Positions 1 to 8,332 of a stretch of DNA of 56,384 nt are shown here, piece by piece. The translations under genes were made by a program, and so were the position numbers. Origin of the DNA: Clostridiales bacterium (lineage in GTDB: Bacteria; Bacillota; Clostridia; Christensenellales; Borkfalkiaceae); contig SVHY01000008.1 of NCBI GenBank assembly GCA_015055545.1, forward strand, positions 1-56,384, given 5' to 3'. Below the pieces are notes generated by a model that was given only the letters and a program-made list of their open reading frames with translations, was not told the origin of the DNA and made no database searches. Within the stretch, counting starts at the first letter, position 1. Each line of letters begins with the position of its first letter.

Positions 1-45
1 GGCTTCAGCCTCGCTTTGCCATCCCCTCGCGGCGACAGCTTGTAT

Positions 46-75
46 ATCATACCACAAACCTTTTACCTTTGTCAA
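46..75 (-). promoter_or_regulatory. Promoter P1, probable rRNA operon promoter reading off the left edge
   Basis: On the minus strand a -35 TTGACA (70-75) is followed after 18 bp by TATGAT (46-51). The sequence just downstream of the -10 includes ACAAGCTGTC, the same as downstream of the second promoter at 170-198. Tandem strong promoters with a duplicated initially transcribed sequence are typical of Firmicutes rRNA operons. No gene follows before the edge at base 1, so the rRNA assignment is inference. Confidence 0.65.
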
Positions 76-169
76 CTGTTTTTTCAATGTTTTTAAAAAT
101 TTTTTTAACTTTTTTTAAAAAGTTTTTCGTTGACGCCGATTTCACCGCTTTTCCGCAGACAGCTTGTCT

Positions 170-198
170 ATATTATCACTTTGTTTTATTATTGTCAA
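170..198 (-). promoter_or_regulatory. Promoter P2, probable upstream tandem rRNA operon promoter
   Basis: On the minus strand TTGACA (193-198), a 17-bp spacer and TAATAT (170-175) form a near-perfect vegetative promoter. Long A/T tracts upstream (about 205-260) could act as an UP element. The bases following the -10 (GACAAGCTGTC) repeat those after P1, about 124 bp further on. It lies just downstream of ileS, for which I see no terminator, so ileS transcripts may run into it. Confidence 0.7.
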
Positions 199-263
199 CT
201 GTTTTTTCGCACTTTTTTAATTTTTTTGGAAAAATTTGAAAATTTTTGTAAAAAGTCCGATTT

Positions 264-3200
264 TTACGCTTTCACCAAAGTAAGCGTGACCTTTTCGCCG
301 TTGATATCCACTTCCTTGGTATAACCGTCCGCTTTACCCTCGGTTACGGAAAGAGCCAAAACGTCATCCTTGAATGCGCCCGTTTCCAAAACGCTCTTCA
401 CGCGCCCGTCCGCTATATAATATATAGAGATACGGTCAGTGATTTGGAAATCCGCTTCCTTTCTCATGGTTTGCACCTTGGAAACGAGTTCACGTTCGAC
501 GCCTTCGATAATCAGTTCTTCCGTAAGCGCGGTATTGAGCGCAACCGTCACGCCGTTGTCGCTTGCGGAAATGAACCCTGCCTTGCTTTCGGTGAAGATT
601 TGCAAATCTTCTTCCTTTAACACGACTTCGCTATCCGTATCCATGACGTACTCACCGCCACCACGCACGCTATCCACGACTTTTTTCGCATCGCACGTAG
701 CCAAGAACGCGGAAATCGCGCCAAGCTTTTTACCGTACTTCGGACCAAGCGTTTTTAATTGCGGTTTCAGTTTATAAGAAATAAATTCGTTCGCGTCGTC
801 CGCGGATTTGTATTCCTTAATATTCAATTCGTCCAGCGCGATTGCTTTCAAACCGTCGTTCAAGCCGTTATCGCGCGCCGTCACGACGTACATTTCTGAA
901 AGCGGTTGACGGTTTTTCACATTCCCTGCATTTCTCGCCGCTCTACCAAGATTGACGATATCAAGAACAGTATCCATGCCCTTTTCCAGTTCCGTATCTA
1001 CAATTGTTTTATCGCATACGGGGAAATCGCAAAGATGTACAGACTTAGGCGCGTCTTTAAAGAACGCGGGCACGAGATTGAGATACATTTCTTCCGCGAT
1101 AAACGGCGTATACGGCGCTGTGAGTTTCGCAAACGTCACGAGCACGTGCCAAAGCGTGGTATAAGCCGCCGCCTTATCGTCCGTCATTTCGCTACCCCAA
1201 TAACGTTCTCTACCGCGGCGCACGTACCAGTTGGAAAGGATATCCGAGAAATCCTGCAACGCGCGCGCGCTGTCCGTAATATTATATACGTTCAAGTTCT
1301 TATCAACGTTATCCACGAGTGTATTCAGCTTGGATAAAATCCATTTATCCATGAGCGAAAGTTTACATTTCGTAATGTCGTACTTGGACGGGTCGTAGCC
1401 GTCGATATCGGCGTATAAACAGAAGAACGCGTACGTGTTCCAAAGCGTACCCATATATTTTCTTTGCGCTTCGCTCACCGCTTCGGGATAGAAACGGGAG
1501 GGCAGCCAAGGCGCGGACGACGTATAGAAATACCAACGCACCGCGTCAGCCCCTTGCTTATCCAAAACCGTCCAAGGATCGACGACGTTGCCCTTGTGCT
1601 TACTCATTTTTACGCCGTTCTTGTCGTTGACGTGTCCCAAAACGATACAGTTCTTGAAAGGAGCTTTATCGAACAACAACGTAGAAATTACGAGCAAGGT
1701 ATAGAACCAGCCGCGCGTTTGGTCCACCGCTTCGGAAATGAAATCCGCGGGGAACGTTTGATGGAACAAATCTTTGTTTTCAAACGGATAATGATATTGT
1801 GCGAACGGCATCGAACCCGAATCGAACCAACAGTCGATAACTTCAGGCGTACGTTTCATGTTTCCACCGCACTTTGCACACTTGCAAGTCAAATCGTCCA
1901 AATACGGGCGGTGCAATTCGATATCTTTCGCCGCGCCGCATTTTTCGACGAGCTCCGCGCGCGAACCGATGACTTCGATTTCGCCGCAATCGGGACATAC
2001 CCAAACGGGCAACGGCGTACCCCAATATCTATCGCGCGAAAGCCCCCAGTCGATTACGTTTTCAAGGAAGTTGCCCATACGCCCTTCTTTAATGGTGTCG
2101 GGCATCCAGTTCACCGAACGGTTTGCCGCAATCAATCTATCCTTAATCGCCGTAACTTTGATAAACCAGCTGGATCTTGCGTAATAGATAAGCGGTGTAT
2201 CGCAACGCCAACAGAACGGATAACTGTGCGTAATTTCCATGGGCTTCAAAAGCAATGCTCTTGCTTTCAAATCCTTTAAAACGGTGTTATCCGCTGCCTG
2301 TGCGCCCATACCCGTCAACTCGCCGCAGCCCGCAGGGAATTTACCCTCTTCGTTAATCAGTTGCACGACGGGCAAATTATAACGTTTACCCACCTTATAG
2401 TCGTCTTCACCAAACGCGGGCGCGATATGCACGACACCCGTACCGTCGGAAAGCGTGACGTACGTATCGCAGGTAACGTAATGCGCTTTTTCGCGGTACT
2501 TGAAAATTTCTTTACCGAACGGATACAGCGGTTCGTATTCGGTGTATTCGTAATCCGTACCCTTTTTCGTCGAGAGCACGTCGTACCCCTCTTCACCAAG
2601 CACCGATTTAAGCAAGCCCGCGGCAAGGATATACTTTTCACCGCTTTCTTGCATTTGCACTTCCACGTAATCGTATTCGGGATGCATACAAAGCGCGACG
2701 TTGGACGGGAGCGTCCAAGGCGTGGTCGTCCAAGCCAAGATGAACGTATTTTCTTCGCCTTTGACCTTGAATTTCACGAACGCCGTCGTTTGCTTAACGT
2801 CTTTATACCCTTGTGCTACTTCGTGCGACGAAAGCGCCGTGCCGCAACGGGGGCAATAGGGCACGATTTTATGACCTTTATACAGCAAACCCTTTTTGTG
2901 TATTTCCTTAAGCGCCCACCATTCCGATTCGATATAATCGTCGTGATAGGTAACGTACGGATTGTCCATATCGCACCAATACCCAACGCGATCGGACATA
3001 TTCTTCCATTCGTTGGTATATTGCCAAACGGATTGTTTACACTGCTTGATAAACGGCTCTATCCCGTAGCTTTCAATACCCGTCTTGCTTTCCAAACCGA
3101 GTTTTTTCTCTACTTCGAGTTCGACGGGTAATCCGTGCGTATCCCAGCCCGCTTTTCTTAAAACGTGCTTGCCTTTCATCGTTTGATAACGGGGCACGAT

Positions 3201-3404
3201 ATCTTTCATAACGCGCGTTAAGATATGCCCGATATGCGGTTTCCCGTTCGCCGTAGGCGGACCGTCGTAGAAAGAAAACTCTTCGTTCCCTTCCGTCGCT
3301 TGCATACTCTGTTCAAAAATTTTGTTTTCGTTCCAGTATTCGACGATTTTCTTTTCCCTTTCGACAAAGTTCAAAGACGTGTCTACTTTCTTGTACATGG
3401 ACAT
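264..3404 (-). CDS. ileS: Isoleucyl-tRNA synthetase, type 2 (IleRS2)
   Basis: Charges tRNA-Ile with isoleucine in the cytoplasm. The protein is 1046 aa from the chosen start (MSMYKKVDTS), which has AGGAG 7 bp upstream; the longer open frame to 3551 runs into the T-box leader and was not used. Class I signatures are visible: HIGH at residues 57-60, KMSKH at about 599-603, and the editing-domain stretch with TTTPW near 226-230. Paired cysteines at about 470-513 suggest a zinc site. The motif GWDTHGLPVELEVEKKLG and the length fit the eukaryote-like bacterial IleRS2 class, whose members are often less sensitive to mupirocin (family knowledge, not shown here). It is transcribed from its own promoter at 3674-3702 through a T-box leader. 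Confidence 0.97.
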   Translation of the reverse strand: MSMYKKVDTSLNFVEREKKIVEYWNENKIFEQSMQATEGNEEFSFYDGPPTANGKPHIGHILTRVMKDIVPRYQTMKGKHVLRKAGWDTHGLPVELEVEKKLGLESKTGIESYGIEPFIKQCKQSVWQYTNEWKNMSDRVGYWCDMDNPYVTYHDDYIESEWWALKEIHKKGLLYKGHKIVPYCPRCGTALSSHEVAQGYKDVKQTTAFVKFKVKGEENTFILAWTTTPWTLPSNVALCMHPEYDYVEVQMQESGEKYILAAGLLKSVLGEEGYDVLSTKKGTDYEYTEYEPLYPFGKEIFKYREKAHYVTCDTYVTLSDGTGVVHIAPAFGEDDYKVGKRYNLPVVQLINEEGKFPAGCGELTGMGAQAADNTVLKDLKARALLLKPMEITHSYPFCWRCDTPLIYYARSSWFIKVTAIKDRLIAANRSVNWMPDTIKEGRMGNFLENVIDWGLSRDRYWGTPLPVWVCPDCGEIEVIGSRAELVEKCGAAKDIELHRPYLDDLTCKCAKCGGNMKRTPEVIDCWFDSGSMPFAQYHYPFENKDLFHQTFPADFISEAVDQTRGWFYTLLVISTLLFDKAPFKNCIVLGHVNDKNGVKMSKHKGNVVDPWTVLDKQGADAVRWYFYTSSAPWLPSRFYPEAVSEAQRKYMGTLWNTYAFFCLYADIDGYDPSKYDITKCKLSLMDKWILSKLNTLVDNVDKNLNVYNITDSARALQDFSDILSNWYVRRGRERYWGSEMTDDKAAAYTTLWHVLVTFAKLTAPYTPFIAEEMYLNLVPAFFKDAPKSVHLCDFPVCDKTIVDTELEKGMDTVLDIVNLGRAARNAGNVKNRQPLSEMYVVTARDNGLNDGLKAIALDELNIKEYKSADDANEFISYKLKPQLKTLGPKYGKKLGAISAFLATCDAKKVVDSVRGGGEYVMDTDSEVVLKEEDLQIFTESKAGFISASDNGVTVALNTALTEELIIEGVERELVSKVQTMRKEADFQITDRISIYYIADGRVKSVLETGAFKDDVLALSVTEGKADGYTKEVDINGEKVTLTLVKA

Positions 3405-3420
3405 AAAAATTCTCCTTTTT

Positions 3421-3462
3421 AGAAAAATAAAGCTATTGCGTTTCGGAAAACACAATAGCTTT
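3421..3462 (-). terminator. Conditional terminator of the ileS T-box
   Basis: On the minus strand AAAGCTATTG (3453-3462) pairs with CAATAGCTTT (3429-3438), followed by ATTTTTC. It sits directly before the ileS ribosome-binding site, where a T-box expression platform belongs. Confidence 0.8.
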
Positions 3463-3667
3463 TCGCTGTTTGTTTCAAACCACCGAACCATCATTCGTCG
3501 CGTAGGATAACGGGTCGCGAACCCGTACTCGCTTACTCTTATTTTCAGCAAGTCAGCTGATAAGGTGATATCTTTTACGCGCCCCTTCTTCCTTTCACCA
3601 AAGCGGAATTTCTCTGTGCGGTTTGACGTAAAAGCGTTGTCCTTTTTTAACGCCTTTATATTCAGTT
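3421..3667 (-). promoter_or_regulatory. T-box riboswitch leader of ileS
   Basis: The 5' leader of ileS carries the layout of a tRNA-sensing T-box. Reading on the minus strand, there is an AAAGGAC stem I base, a distal loop with TTTGGTGAAAG, and a specifier region GATATCACC that presents ATC (Ile). A stem III hairpin ACGGGT-TCGCG-ACCCGT follows, then ATGGTTCGGTGG, and finally a terminator hairpin. The usual antiterminator bulge (TGGTACCGCG) is degenerate, but TGGT, which pairs with the ACCA end of tRNA-Ile, is kept. Expected behaviour: uncharged tRNA-Ile stabilises the antiterminator and raises ileS expression. Confidence 0.75.
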
Positions 3668-3673
3668 TCGTAT

Positions 3674-3702
3674 ATTATACAACTTTTTTCGGGTTTTGTA
3701 AA
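3674..3702 (-). promoter_or_regulatory. ileS promoter
   Basis: On the minus strand TTTACA (3697-3702), a 17-bp spacer and TATAAT (3674-3679). It gives a leader of about 260 nt containing the T-box. Confidence 0.8.
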
Positions 3703-3716
3703 GCGAATTTCCGCGC

Positions 3717-4406
3717 TTATAACAAAACTTCTTTATTTGTACCGTAGAAAATATCGGCGTGCCCTGCAAGCTTTTTACAGATATTTTCAAATTCTTCCCA
3801 CGAATTGCCCGTTCTGTCAAACTCGTAGGTATGCCCCCAGAAATAGAACAATTGCGGCTCGTCCGTATCTTTCGCTAAAAATTCGTCTATGAGCGTTTGC
3901 GTCTTTTCCTTTTCCATATAATATACGGTAGGATTAAAGCGCAACAAATTTTCCTGCAAATCGAAATTGTGCGTAGACGTAATCGTACGCGAATACCGAA
4001 TGGGCGTGTTTTTGCGGATAATTTCCGCTACGCGGTCGTCGTTGTTCACGCCGCCGCAAGGATACGCCATACCGATAATCTCGTAACCGCAAAGCTCTTC
4101 CAACGCTTTTCTATCTAATTCCACTTGGCGGATAATCGTTTCTTCGTCGAGGGTCGTCAAATTCGGATGCGTGAGCGTATGCACGGCGATTTCATGACCT
4201 TGATAAATTTCTTTCACTCTGGATGCGAGCACTTTATCGTGTCTTGCACCCCAATTATCTTCCGCGCCTACGCAACCGAAATATCCCGAATTGAGATTAA
4301 ACGTCGCTTTCAAACCGTACTTGTTTAAAATTTCAATCGTTCTAATATCCTGTACTACGCCGTCGTCAAAGCTAAACGTAACCGCTTTTTTCTTACCGTT
4401 CCACAT
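3717..4406 (-). CDS. Polysaccharide deacetylase family protein (NodB domain)
   Basis: 229 aa with no signal peptide, so probably cytoplasmic. The N-terminus has TFSFDDGVVQD, the first NodB motif with its two aspartates. About 70 residues on, EIAVHTLTHPNL supplies the two metal-binding histidines (H-x3-H). A later GMAYPCGG matches motif 3. This supports a metal-dependent carbohydrate esterase 4 fold that removes N- or O-acetyl groups. The substrate cannot be told; CE4 enzymes act on chitooligosaccharides, peptidoglycan or other amides. It begins 14 bp after aspS2 and is probably cotranscribed with it. The next gene downstream, ileS, has its own promoter. Confidence 0.85.
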   Translation of the reverse strand: MWNGKKKAVTFSFDDGVVQDIRTIEILNKYGLKATFNLNSGYFGCVGAEDNWGARHDKVLASRVKEIYQGHEIAVHTLTHPNLTTLDEETIIRQVELDRKALEELCGYEIIGMAYPCGGVNNDDRVAEIIRKNTPIRYSRTITSTHNFDLQENLLRFNPTVYYMEKEKTQTLIDEFLAKDTDEPQLFYFWGHTYEFDRTGNSWEEFENICKKLAGHADIFYGTNKEVLL

Positions 4407-4420
4407 GTTTTTTACTCCTG

Positions 4421-5752
4421 TTAGGGCGAAACTCTGTTAATATCGCGGGGGAACATGGTAGCCTCGCGCACGTTCTTTGCGCCGAGCAAGTGCATCGTCA
4501 AGCGTTCCAACCCGATACCCAAACCGCCGTGCGGAGGCGCGCCGTATTTATGGAGCATGAGATACGTTGCAAATTCTTCGGGGTTCATGCCGAGTTTTTG
4601 CATTTTTTCCACTTGCTCGTTGTAATCGTGTACACGCTGACCGCCCGACGTGATTTCCAAGCCCCTAAACAACAAGTCGAAAGAGAGCGTGTATTCGGGG
4701 TCTTCGGGGTCGTCCATCGTATAGAACGGACGTTTTTTGGACGGGTAATGCGTGATGAAAATGAAATCCGAACCCAGTTCCTTTTTCGCGTATTTGCCGA
4801 GCAGCTGTTCTTCTTCGGGATCAAAGTCTTTCATATCGCTGGGCTTATACTTGAATTTCTTCATCAAAAGCTCTTTCGCGTCCATGAATTTCATGGTCGG
4901 AATTTCCGTAATTTCAGGGATATCCACGCGGAGCAAATCCACTTCGTTTTTGTATTCCGTTTTTAACAGGTTCATGATATATTTGAGCGCACCCGTTTCC
5001 ATGTTCATAATGTCTTCATAGCTTTCAATAAAGCCCATTTCAAAGTCCATGGAAATATATTCGTTCAAATGACGGCTAGTATCGTGGTGTTCTGCGCGGA
5101 ATACGGGCGCGATTTCAAATACGCGTTCGTATACCGCCACGAGCGCTTGTTTATAAAGCTGCGGCGATTGCGCAAGATAAACCTGTTTGCCGAAATAATC
5201 GAGTTTGAATACGTTCGTACCCCCTTCCGCGCCCGCAAAGTTGATTTTCGGGGAACGGATTTCCGTAAAGCCTTGCGAGGATAAAAATTCTCTAAACCCG
5301 CGCGCAATACCTTCTTGCAATTTAAAAATCGCGCGTTCCTTGGGATTACGCAAGGTTACGGGACGGTAGTCAAGGTTGGTAGACAAATCGCAGTTGACTT
5401 GCTTTTTCGTAATAACGACGGGCGGGATATCCGCAGGGTGGGACAAAAGCTCAATATTATGAATCTGCAATTCGTAGCGTTTACCCCCGTCTTTCGTTTC
5501 ACCTGCTACGATTTTACCCGTAATTTTCGCCGCGCACTCTTCTTTCACGTCGTCGCTCATGCGGTAATCGGAAAAACTTTCCGCGTACACGCATTGAATG
5601 GTTTCGCGCGCCGTACGCACGATCACGAACGCAAAATCGGACATCATGCGGATATTGTGAATCGTACCTTTAATGGTTACGATTTGGTTTTCGTATTTTT
5701 CAAAATCGGCATACGCCACCGTATTCGTTTTAATTTCACCGTTTATGGACAT
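4421..5752 (-). CDS. aspS2: Aspartyl-tRNA synthetase, archaeal type (probably non-discriminating)
   Basis: A class IIb aminoacyl-tRNA synthetase of 443 aa. An N-terminal OB-fold anticodon domain (VTIKGTIHNIRMMSDFAFVI) precedes the catalytic core. Motif 2 is FRAEHHDTSRHLNEY and motif 3 is GLGIGLERLTMHLLG. The core stretch FGKQVYLAQSPQLYKQ is the archaeal AspRS form, not bacterial AsnRS, and the short length lacks the bacterial GAD insertion. Archaeal-type AspRS in Clostridia can charge both tRNA-Asp and tRNA-Asn, the latter being corrected by GatCAB (known for the family; not testable here). The ribosome-binding site is GAGGTGG. It could be mislabelled asnS in automated annotation. Confidence 0.88.
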   Translation of the reverse strand: MSINGEIKTNTVAYADFEKYENQIVTIKGTIHNIRMMSDFAFVIVRTARETIQCVYAESFSDYRMSDDVKEECAAKITGKIVAGETKDGGKRYELQIHNIELLSHPADIPPVVITKKQVNCDLSTNLDYRPVTLRNPKERAIFKLQEGIARGFREFLSSQGFTEIRSPKINFAGAEGGTNVFKLDYFGKQVYLAQSPQLYKQALVAVYERVFEIAPVFRAEHHDTSRHLNEYISMDFEMGFIESYEDIMNMETGALKYIMNLLKTEYKNEVDLLRVDIPEITEIPTMKFMDAKELLMKKFKYKPSDMKDFDPEEEQLLGKYAKKELGSDFIFITHYPSKKRPFYTMDDPEDPEYTLSFDLLFRGLEITSGGQRVHDYNEQVEKMQKLGMNPEEFATYLMLHKYGAPPHGGLGIGLERLTMHLLGAKNVREATMFPRDINRVSP

Positions 5753-5788
5753 AATACCACCTCTTTGGATATATTTTTTTACTTTTCT

Positions 5789-5817
5789 ATTTTAATATGT
5801 TTGACAAAAAAAAGCAA
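5789..5817 (-). promoter_or_regulatory. Candidate aspS2 promoter
   Basis: On the minus strand TTGCTT (5812-5817), 17 bp and TAAAAT (5789-5794). It overlaps the divergent pdxY promoter at 5801-5829, so the two may compete for RNA polymerase. Confidence 0.45.
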
Positions 5818-5829
5818 GAAATTTATAAT
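5801..5829 (+). promoter_or_regulatory. pdxY promoter
   Basis: TTGACA (5801-5806), a 17-bp spacer and TATAAT (5824-5829), a consensus vegetative promoter 39 bp before the pdxY start. Confidence 0.85.
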
Positions 5830-5867
5830 AGATTTAGCAAAGTTTTTTAAGAAGGGAAAAGAAAACC

Positions 5868-6692
5868 ATGCGCGTACTTGCTATTAACGACGTATCTTGT
5901 ATCGGAAAATGCTCTCTTTCGGTGAGCTTACCCATTATCTCCGCCTGCGGCGTAACCTGCGACGTTTTACCTACCGCCCTGCTCTCTACGCACACGGGCG
6001 GGTTTGAAAATTATTTCTTCCGCGATTTGACGGACGATATCCACGGTATTTTAAAACATTGGCGTAGCCTTGGCGAACGCTTCGACGTTATTTACAGCGG
6101 GTATTTGGGGAACATAGAACAAATCGAAACGGTAGCCGTTATCACGCGTGAATTCCTAAAAAAAGACGGTTTATTTATCGTCGATCCCGTGATGGGCGAC
6201 AGCGGAAAATTATACGCAGGCTTTACGGACGAATACGTTAAAAAAATGCGTGAGCTTTGTCGCCAAGCCGATTATATCCTGCCCAACGCAACCGAAGCTT
6301 GTTTGCTTGCGGGCGCGCCCTATCACGATTACGATATTTCGTCTGTTTTGCAAAGCTTGAAAGATATTTGCCCCCGCCCCATCGTAACGGGGCATTTGGA
6401 AAAGGACGGGATTGCCGTACACTATCTTTTAAAGGACGGCAAAGAAGAAAAGTATTCTTCCGAAAATATCGACGGATTTTTCTGCGGTGCGGGCGACGTG
6501 TTCGCCTCGTCGTTCGTAGGCGCGCTTGCACGCGGTAAGGACGAACGAACTGCGATAAAGCTTGCCGCCGATTTCACCACCGCCGCTATTCGCCGTTCAG
6601 CCGCGGAAGTTACGGATAAACGGTACGGCTTAAATTTCGAGCGGGAAATTTTTTCCTTTTTAAAAAATCTGAATACGCCGTCCAACGATTGA
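5868..6692 (+). CDS. pdxY: Pyridoxal/pyridoxamine kinase
   Basis: 274 aa, PfkB/ribokinase-like fold. It phosphorylates B6 vitamers with ATP as part of pyridoxal-phosphate salvage in the cytoplasm. The N-terminus MRVLAINDVSCIGKCSLSV and LLSTHTGGF match pyridoxamine kinases of Firmicutes. Near the C-terminus GFFCGAGDVFASSFVGAL holds the GxGD motif with the catalytic aspartate and anion hole, followed by a helix. The start has GAAGGG 11 bp upstream. The gene is a lone plus-strand unit; its TGA stop overlaps the -35 of the next RNA gene. PdxY and PdxK-type kinases are hard to separate by eye, so the symbol is the best guess. Confidence 0.88.
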   Translation: MRVLAINDVSCIGKCSLSVSLPIISACGVTCDVLPTALLSTHTGGFENYFFRDLTDDIHGILKHWRSLGERFDVIYSGYLGNIEQIETVAVITREFLKKDGLFIVDPVMGDSGKLYAGFTDEYVKKMRELCRQADYILPNATEACLLAGAPYHDYDISSVLQSLKDICPRPIVTGHLEKDGIAVHYLLKDGKEEKYSSENIDGFFCGAGDVFASSFVGALARGKDERTAIKLAADFTTAAIRRSAAEVTDKRYGLNFEREIFSFLKNLNTPSND

Positions 6693-6717
6693 CAAACGCG
6701 GCTTGGGCGTGTATAAT
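6689..6717 (+). promoter_or_regulatory. Promoter of the structured RNA (6S-like)
   Basis: TTGACA (6689-6694), a 17-bp spacer and TATAAT (6712-6717), both full consensus. The -35 overlaps the pdxY stop codon (6690-6692). Confidence 0.88.
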
Positions 6718-6723
6718 ATAGAT

Positions 6724-6950
6724 TACAAATCTGCGGTGTACGGAGTTCGGCATAAAACGGAATCCACAGTATGAAATCGGGAGCAGGTTATTCGTGGCGA
6801 TAGGCAAGGTCTGATTTTCGGAAAGTCCGATGCGTCAAGATGCAGCACCCACCTAGCAAAAGCTGGGTTCATCTTTTTGCCGAGGTGCGGCACAGGCGGA
6901 TTTCATTTGATTATAAAAACAGGTGCATTTCACACCTGTTTCTTTTTATA
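6724..6950 (+). ncRNA. ssrS: Structured non-coding RNA, probably 6S RNA
   Basis: About 190-225 nt between a perfect promoter and a strong terminator, with no convincing reading frame. The ends pair: AAATCTGC near 6727 with GGCGGATTT near 6897-6905, followed inward by TGTACGG and GTGCGGCA. This gives the long irregular hairpin with closing stem expected of 6S RNA, which sequesters vegetative RNA polymerase in stationary phase. The 5' pattern TCTGCGGTGTACG and the 3' pattern GCGGCACAGGCGGATTT recall known 6S ends. I cannot run a covariance model; other families such as raiA RNA are not excluded. RNase P, tmRNA and SRP signatures are absent. Confidence 0.6.
6917..6950 (+). terminator. Bidirectional terminator between the 6S-like RNA and the MATE gene
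   Basis: AAACAGGTG (6917-6925) pairs with CACCTGTTT (6933-6941), followed by CTTTTT on the plus strand and TTTTTAT on the minus strand. It can end both the RNA gene and the MATE transcript, whose stop codon (6946-6948) lies within it. Confidence 0.85.
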
Positions 6951-8313
6951 TATAATGATATTTATGCTTTCGTATCACGAACATAGCCAGCGTTAAAATA
7001 AGCGAAAGTCCTTCCGCTAAAATGACCGCGCCCCAAATCCCGTCTATTCCTAATCCGAAAAGTTTAGGCAACACGAGAACGCTAAACGCTTGGAACACGA
7101 GCGTTCTTGAAAAGGAAATCAAGAGCGATACGCCCCCGCAACCGAGTGCCGTAAAAAACGCCGAACCGAAGATATTAAACCCACAGAGCAAGAACCCGAA
7201 CGCGTTGATACGCATACCCCGCGCCGTCAAATCGAGCAGTGCTTGATTGCCGCCCGTGAAAATAGCGGAAAAAGGTCTTGCAAACAAAACGGCAATGAGC
7301 GTCATAACGATACCCAGCGTAAGGGTAATGAGTATACTCTTTTTAAAGATATTGCGAAGTACGCTATCGTTTTGCGCACCGTAATGATACCCGACAATCG
7401 GCGCAACGCCAATCGAATACCCCAAGAACACGGCAATAAAGATAAAGCCGATGTATTGAATAATCCCGTACGCTGAAACGCCGATGTATCCCACCAAATC
7501 CATCAATTGCGCGTTGTACAAAATGGCAATAAGCGACAAAGATATATTCGTCATAAGCTCGGACGAGCCGTTCACGCAAACCCTGATCAGTTCCCCACCG
7601 TTAAACCGCGTTTTACCCAGTCTAAGCAGGCTGTCGTTTTTTCTTGCAAAGTACAGCAAAGGCAACACCCCGCCAACGCATTGACTGAGCGCCGTTGCCG
7701 CCGCCGCGCCTACTAAACCCCATTTGAAAACCGCCACGAATAACGCATCGAGTAGCATGTTCGTGCACCCCGCCGCAACGGTAACGTACAACCCAAGGCG
7801 CGGTTTTTCCGCCGTCACGAAAAAGCCTTGGAATGCGTTTTGGAGCATAAACGCAGGCAACACCGCCAAAATCACGCGCGCGTACTGCACGCAATGTTCG
7901 ATAAGTTCCGCTTTTTCCGCCGCCGACATCGTCGTTTCACTTTTTGCAAACAGTTTAGCTACGGGACGGGCAAAGGCAATCCCCACCGCCGCCAACAACG
8001 CGCCGACCACGAGCGTCGTATACACGAGCATGGAAAATATTTTATTCGCCTTTTCCGTGTTCCCCTCACCCAACGCTTTTGCCACTACCGCGTTTCCGCC
8101 CGTACCGAGCATAAACCCAACCGAGCCTAAAATCATAATCATCGGAAAAATTAAATTGAGCGCGGCAAACGGGATTTCACCCACGAAGTTGGACACGAAA
8201 AAGCCGTCTACGATACCGTACACGGAAACGAATACCATCATAATAATGGACGGCAACACGAAACGCATTAGCCGACCGTAATTGAAATGTTCGGATAATT
8301 TAATTCTACTCAT
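6946..8313 (-). CDS. MATE family efflux transporter
   Basis: 455 aa integral membrane protein with about twelve hydrophobic segments in two similar halves, the usual length for multidrug and toxic compound extrusion proteins. Family features include YGIVDGFFVSNFVGEIPFAALNL in the first helices, FMLGTGGNAVVAKALGEG after the second, and GFFVTAEKPRLG at the junction of the halves. It exports drugs or metabolites using an ion gradient; the substrate cannot be predicted. It lies 57 bp downstream of the PPIase gene, separated by a hairpin at 8333-8356, and I see no clear promoter of its own, so it may depend on read-through. Confidence 0.92.
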   Translation of the reverse strand: MSRIKLSEHFNYGRLMRFVLPSIIMMVFVSVYGIVDGFFVSNFVGEIPFAALNLIFPMIMILGSVGFMLGTGGNAVVAKALGEGNTEKANKIFSMLVYTTLVVGALLAAVGIAFARPVAKLFAKSETTMSAAEKAELIEHCVQYARVILAVLPAFMLQNAFQGFFVTAEKPRLGLYVTVAAGCTNMLLDALFVAVFKWGLVGAAAATALSQCVGGVLPLLYFARKNDSLLRLGKTRFNGGELIRVCVNGSSELMTNISLSLIAILYNAQLMDLVGYIGVSAYGIIQYIGFIFIAVFLGYSIGVAPIVGYHYGAQNDSVLRNIFKKSILITLTLGIVMTLIAVLFARPFSAIFTGGNQALLDLTARGMRINAFGFLLCGFNIFGSAFFTALGCGGVSLLISFSRTLVFQAFSVLVLPKLFGLGIDGIWGAVILAEGLSLILTLAMFVIRKHKYHYI

Positions 8314-8332
8314 GTTCTATTTCCCGTATAAA

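Noticed and set aside
3405-3551. N-terminal 49-residue extension of IleRS
   Set aside because: It lies within the T-box leader and terminator, while the ATG at 3404 has a good ribosome-binding site.
6724-6910. RNase P RNA, because of GGAAAGTCC
   Set aside because: The surrounding conserved P4 and ACAGAAA segments are absent and the size is too small.
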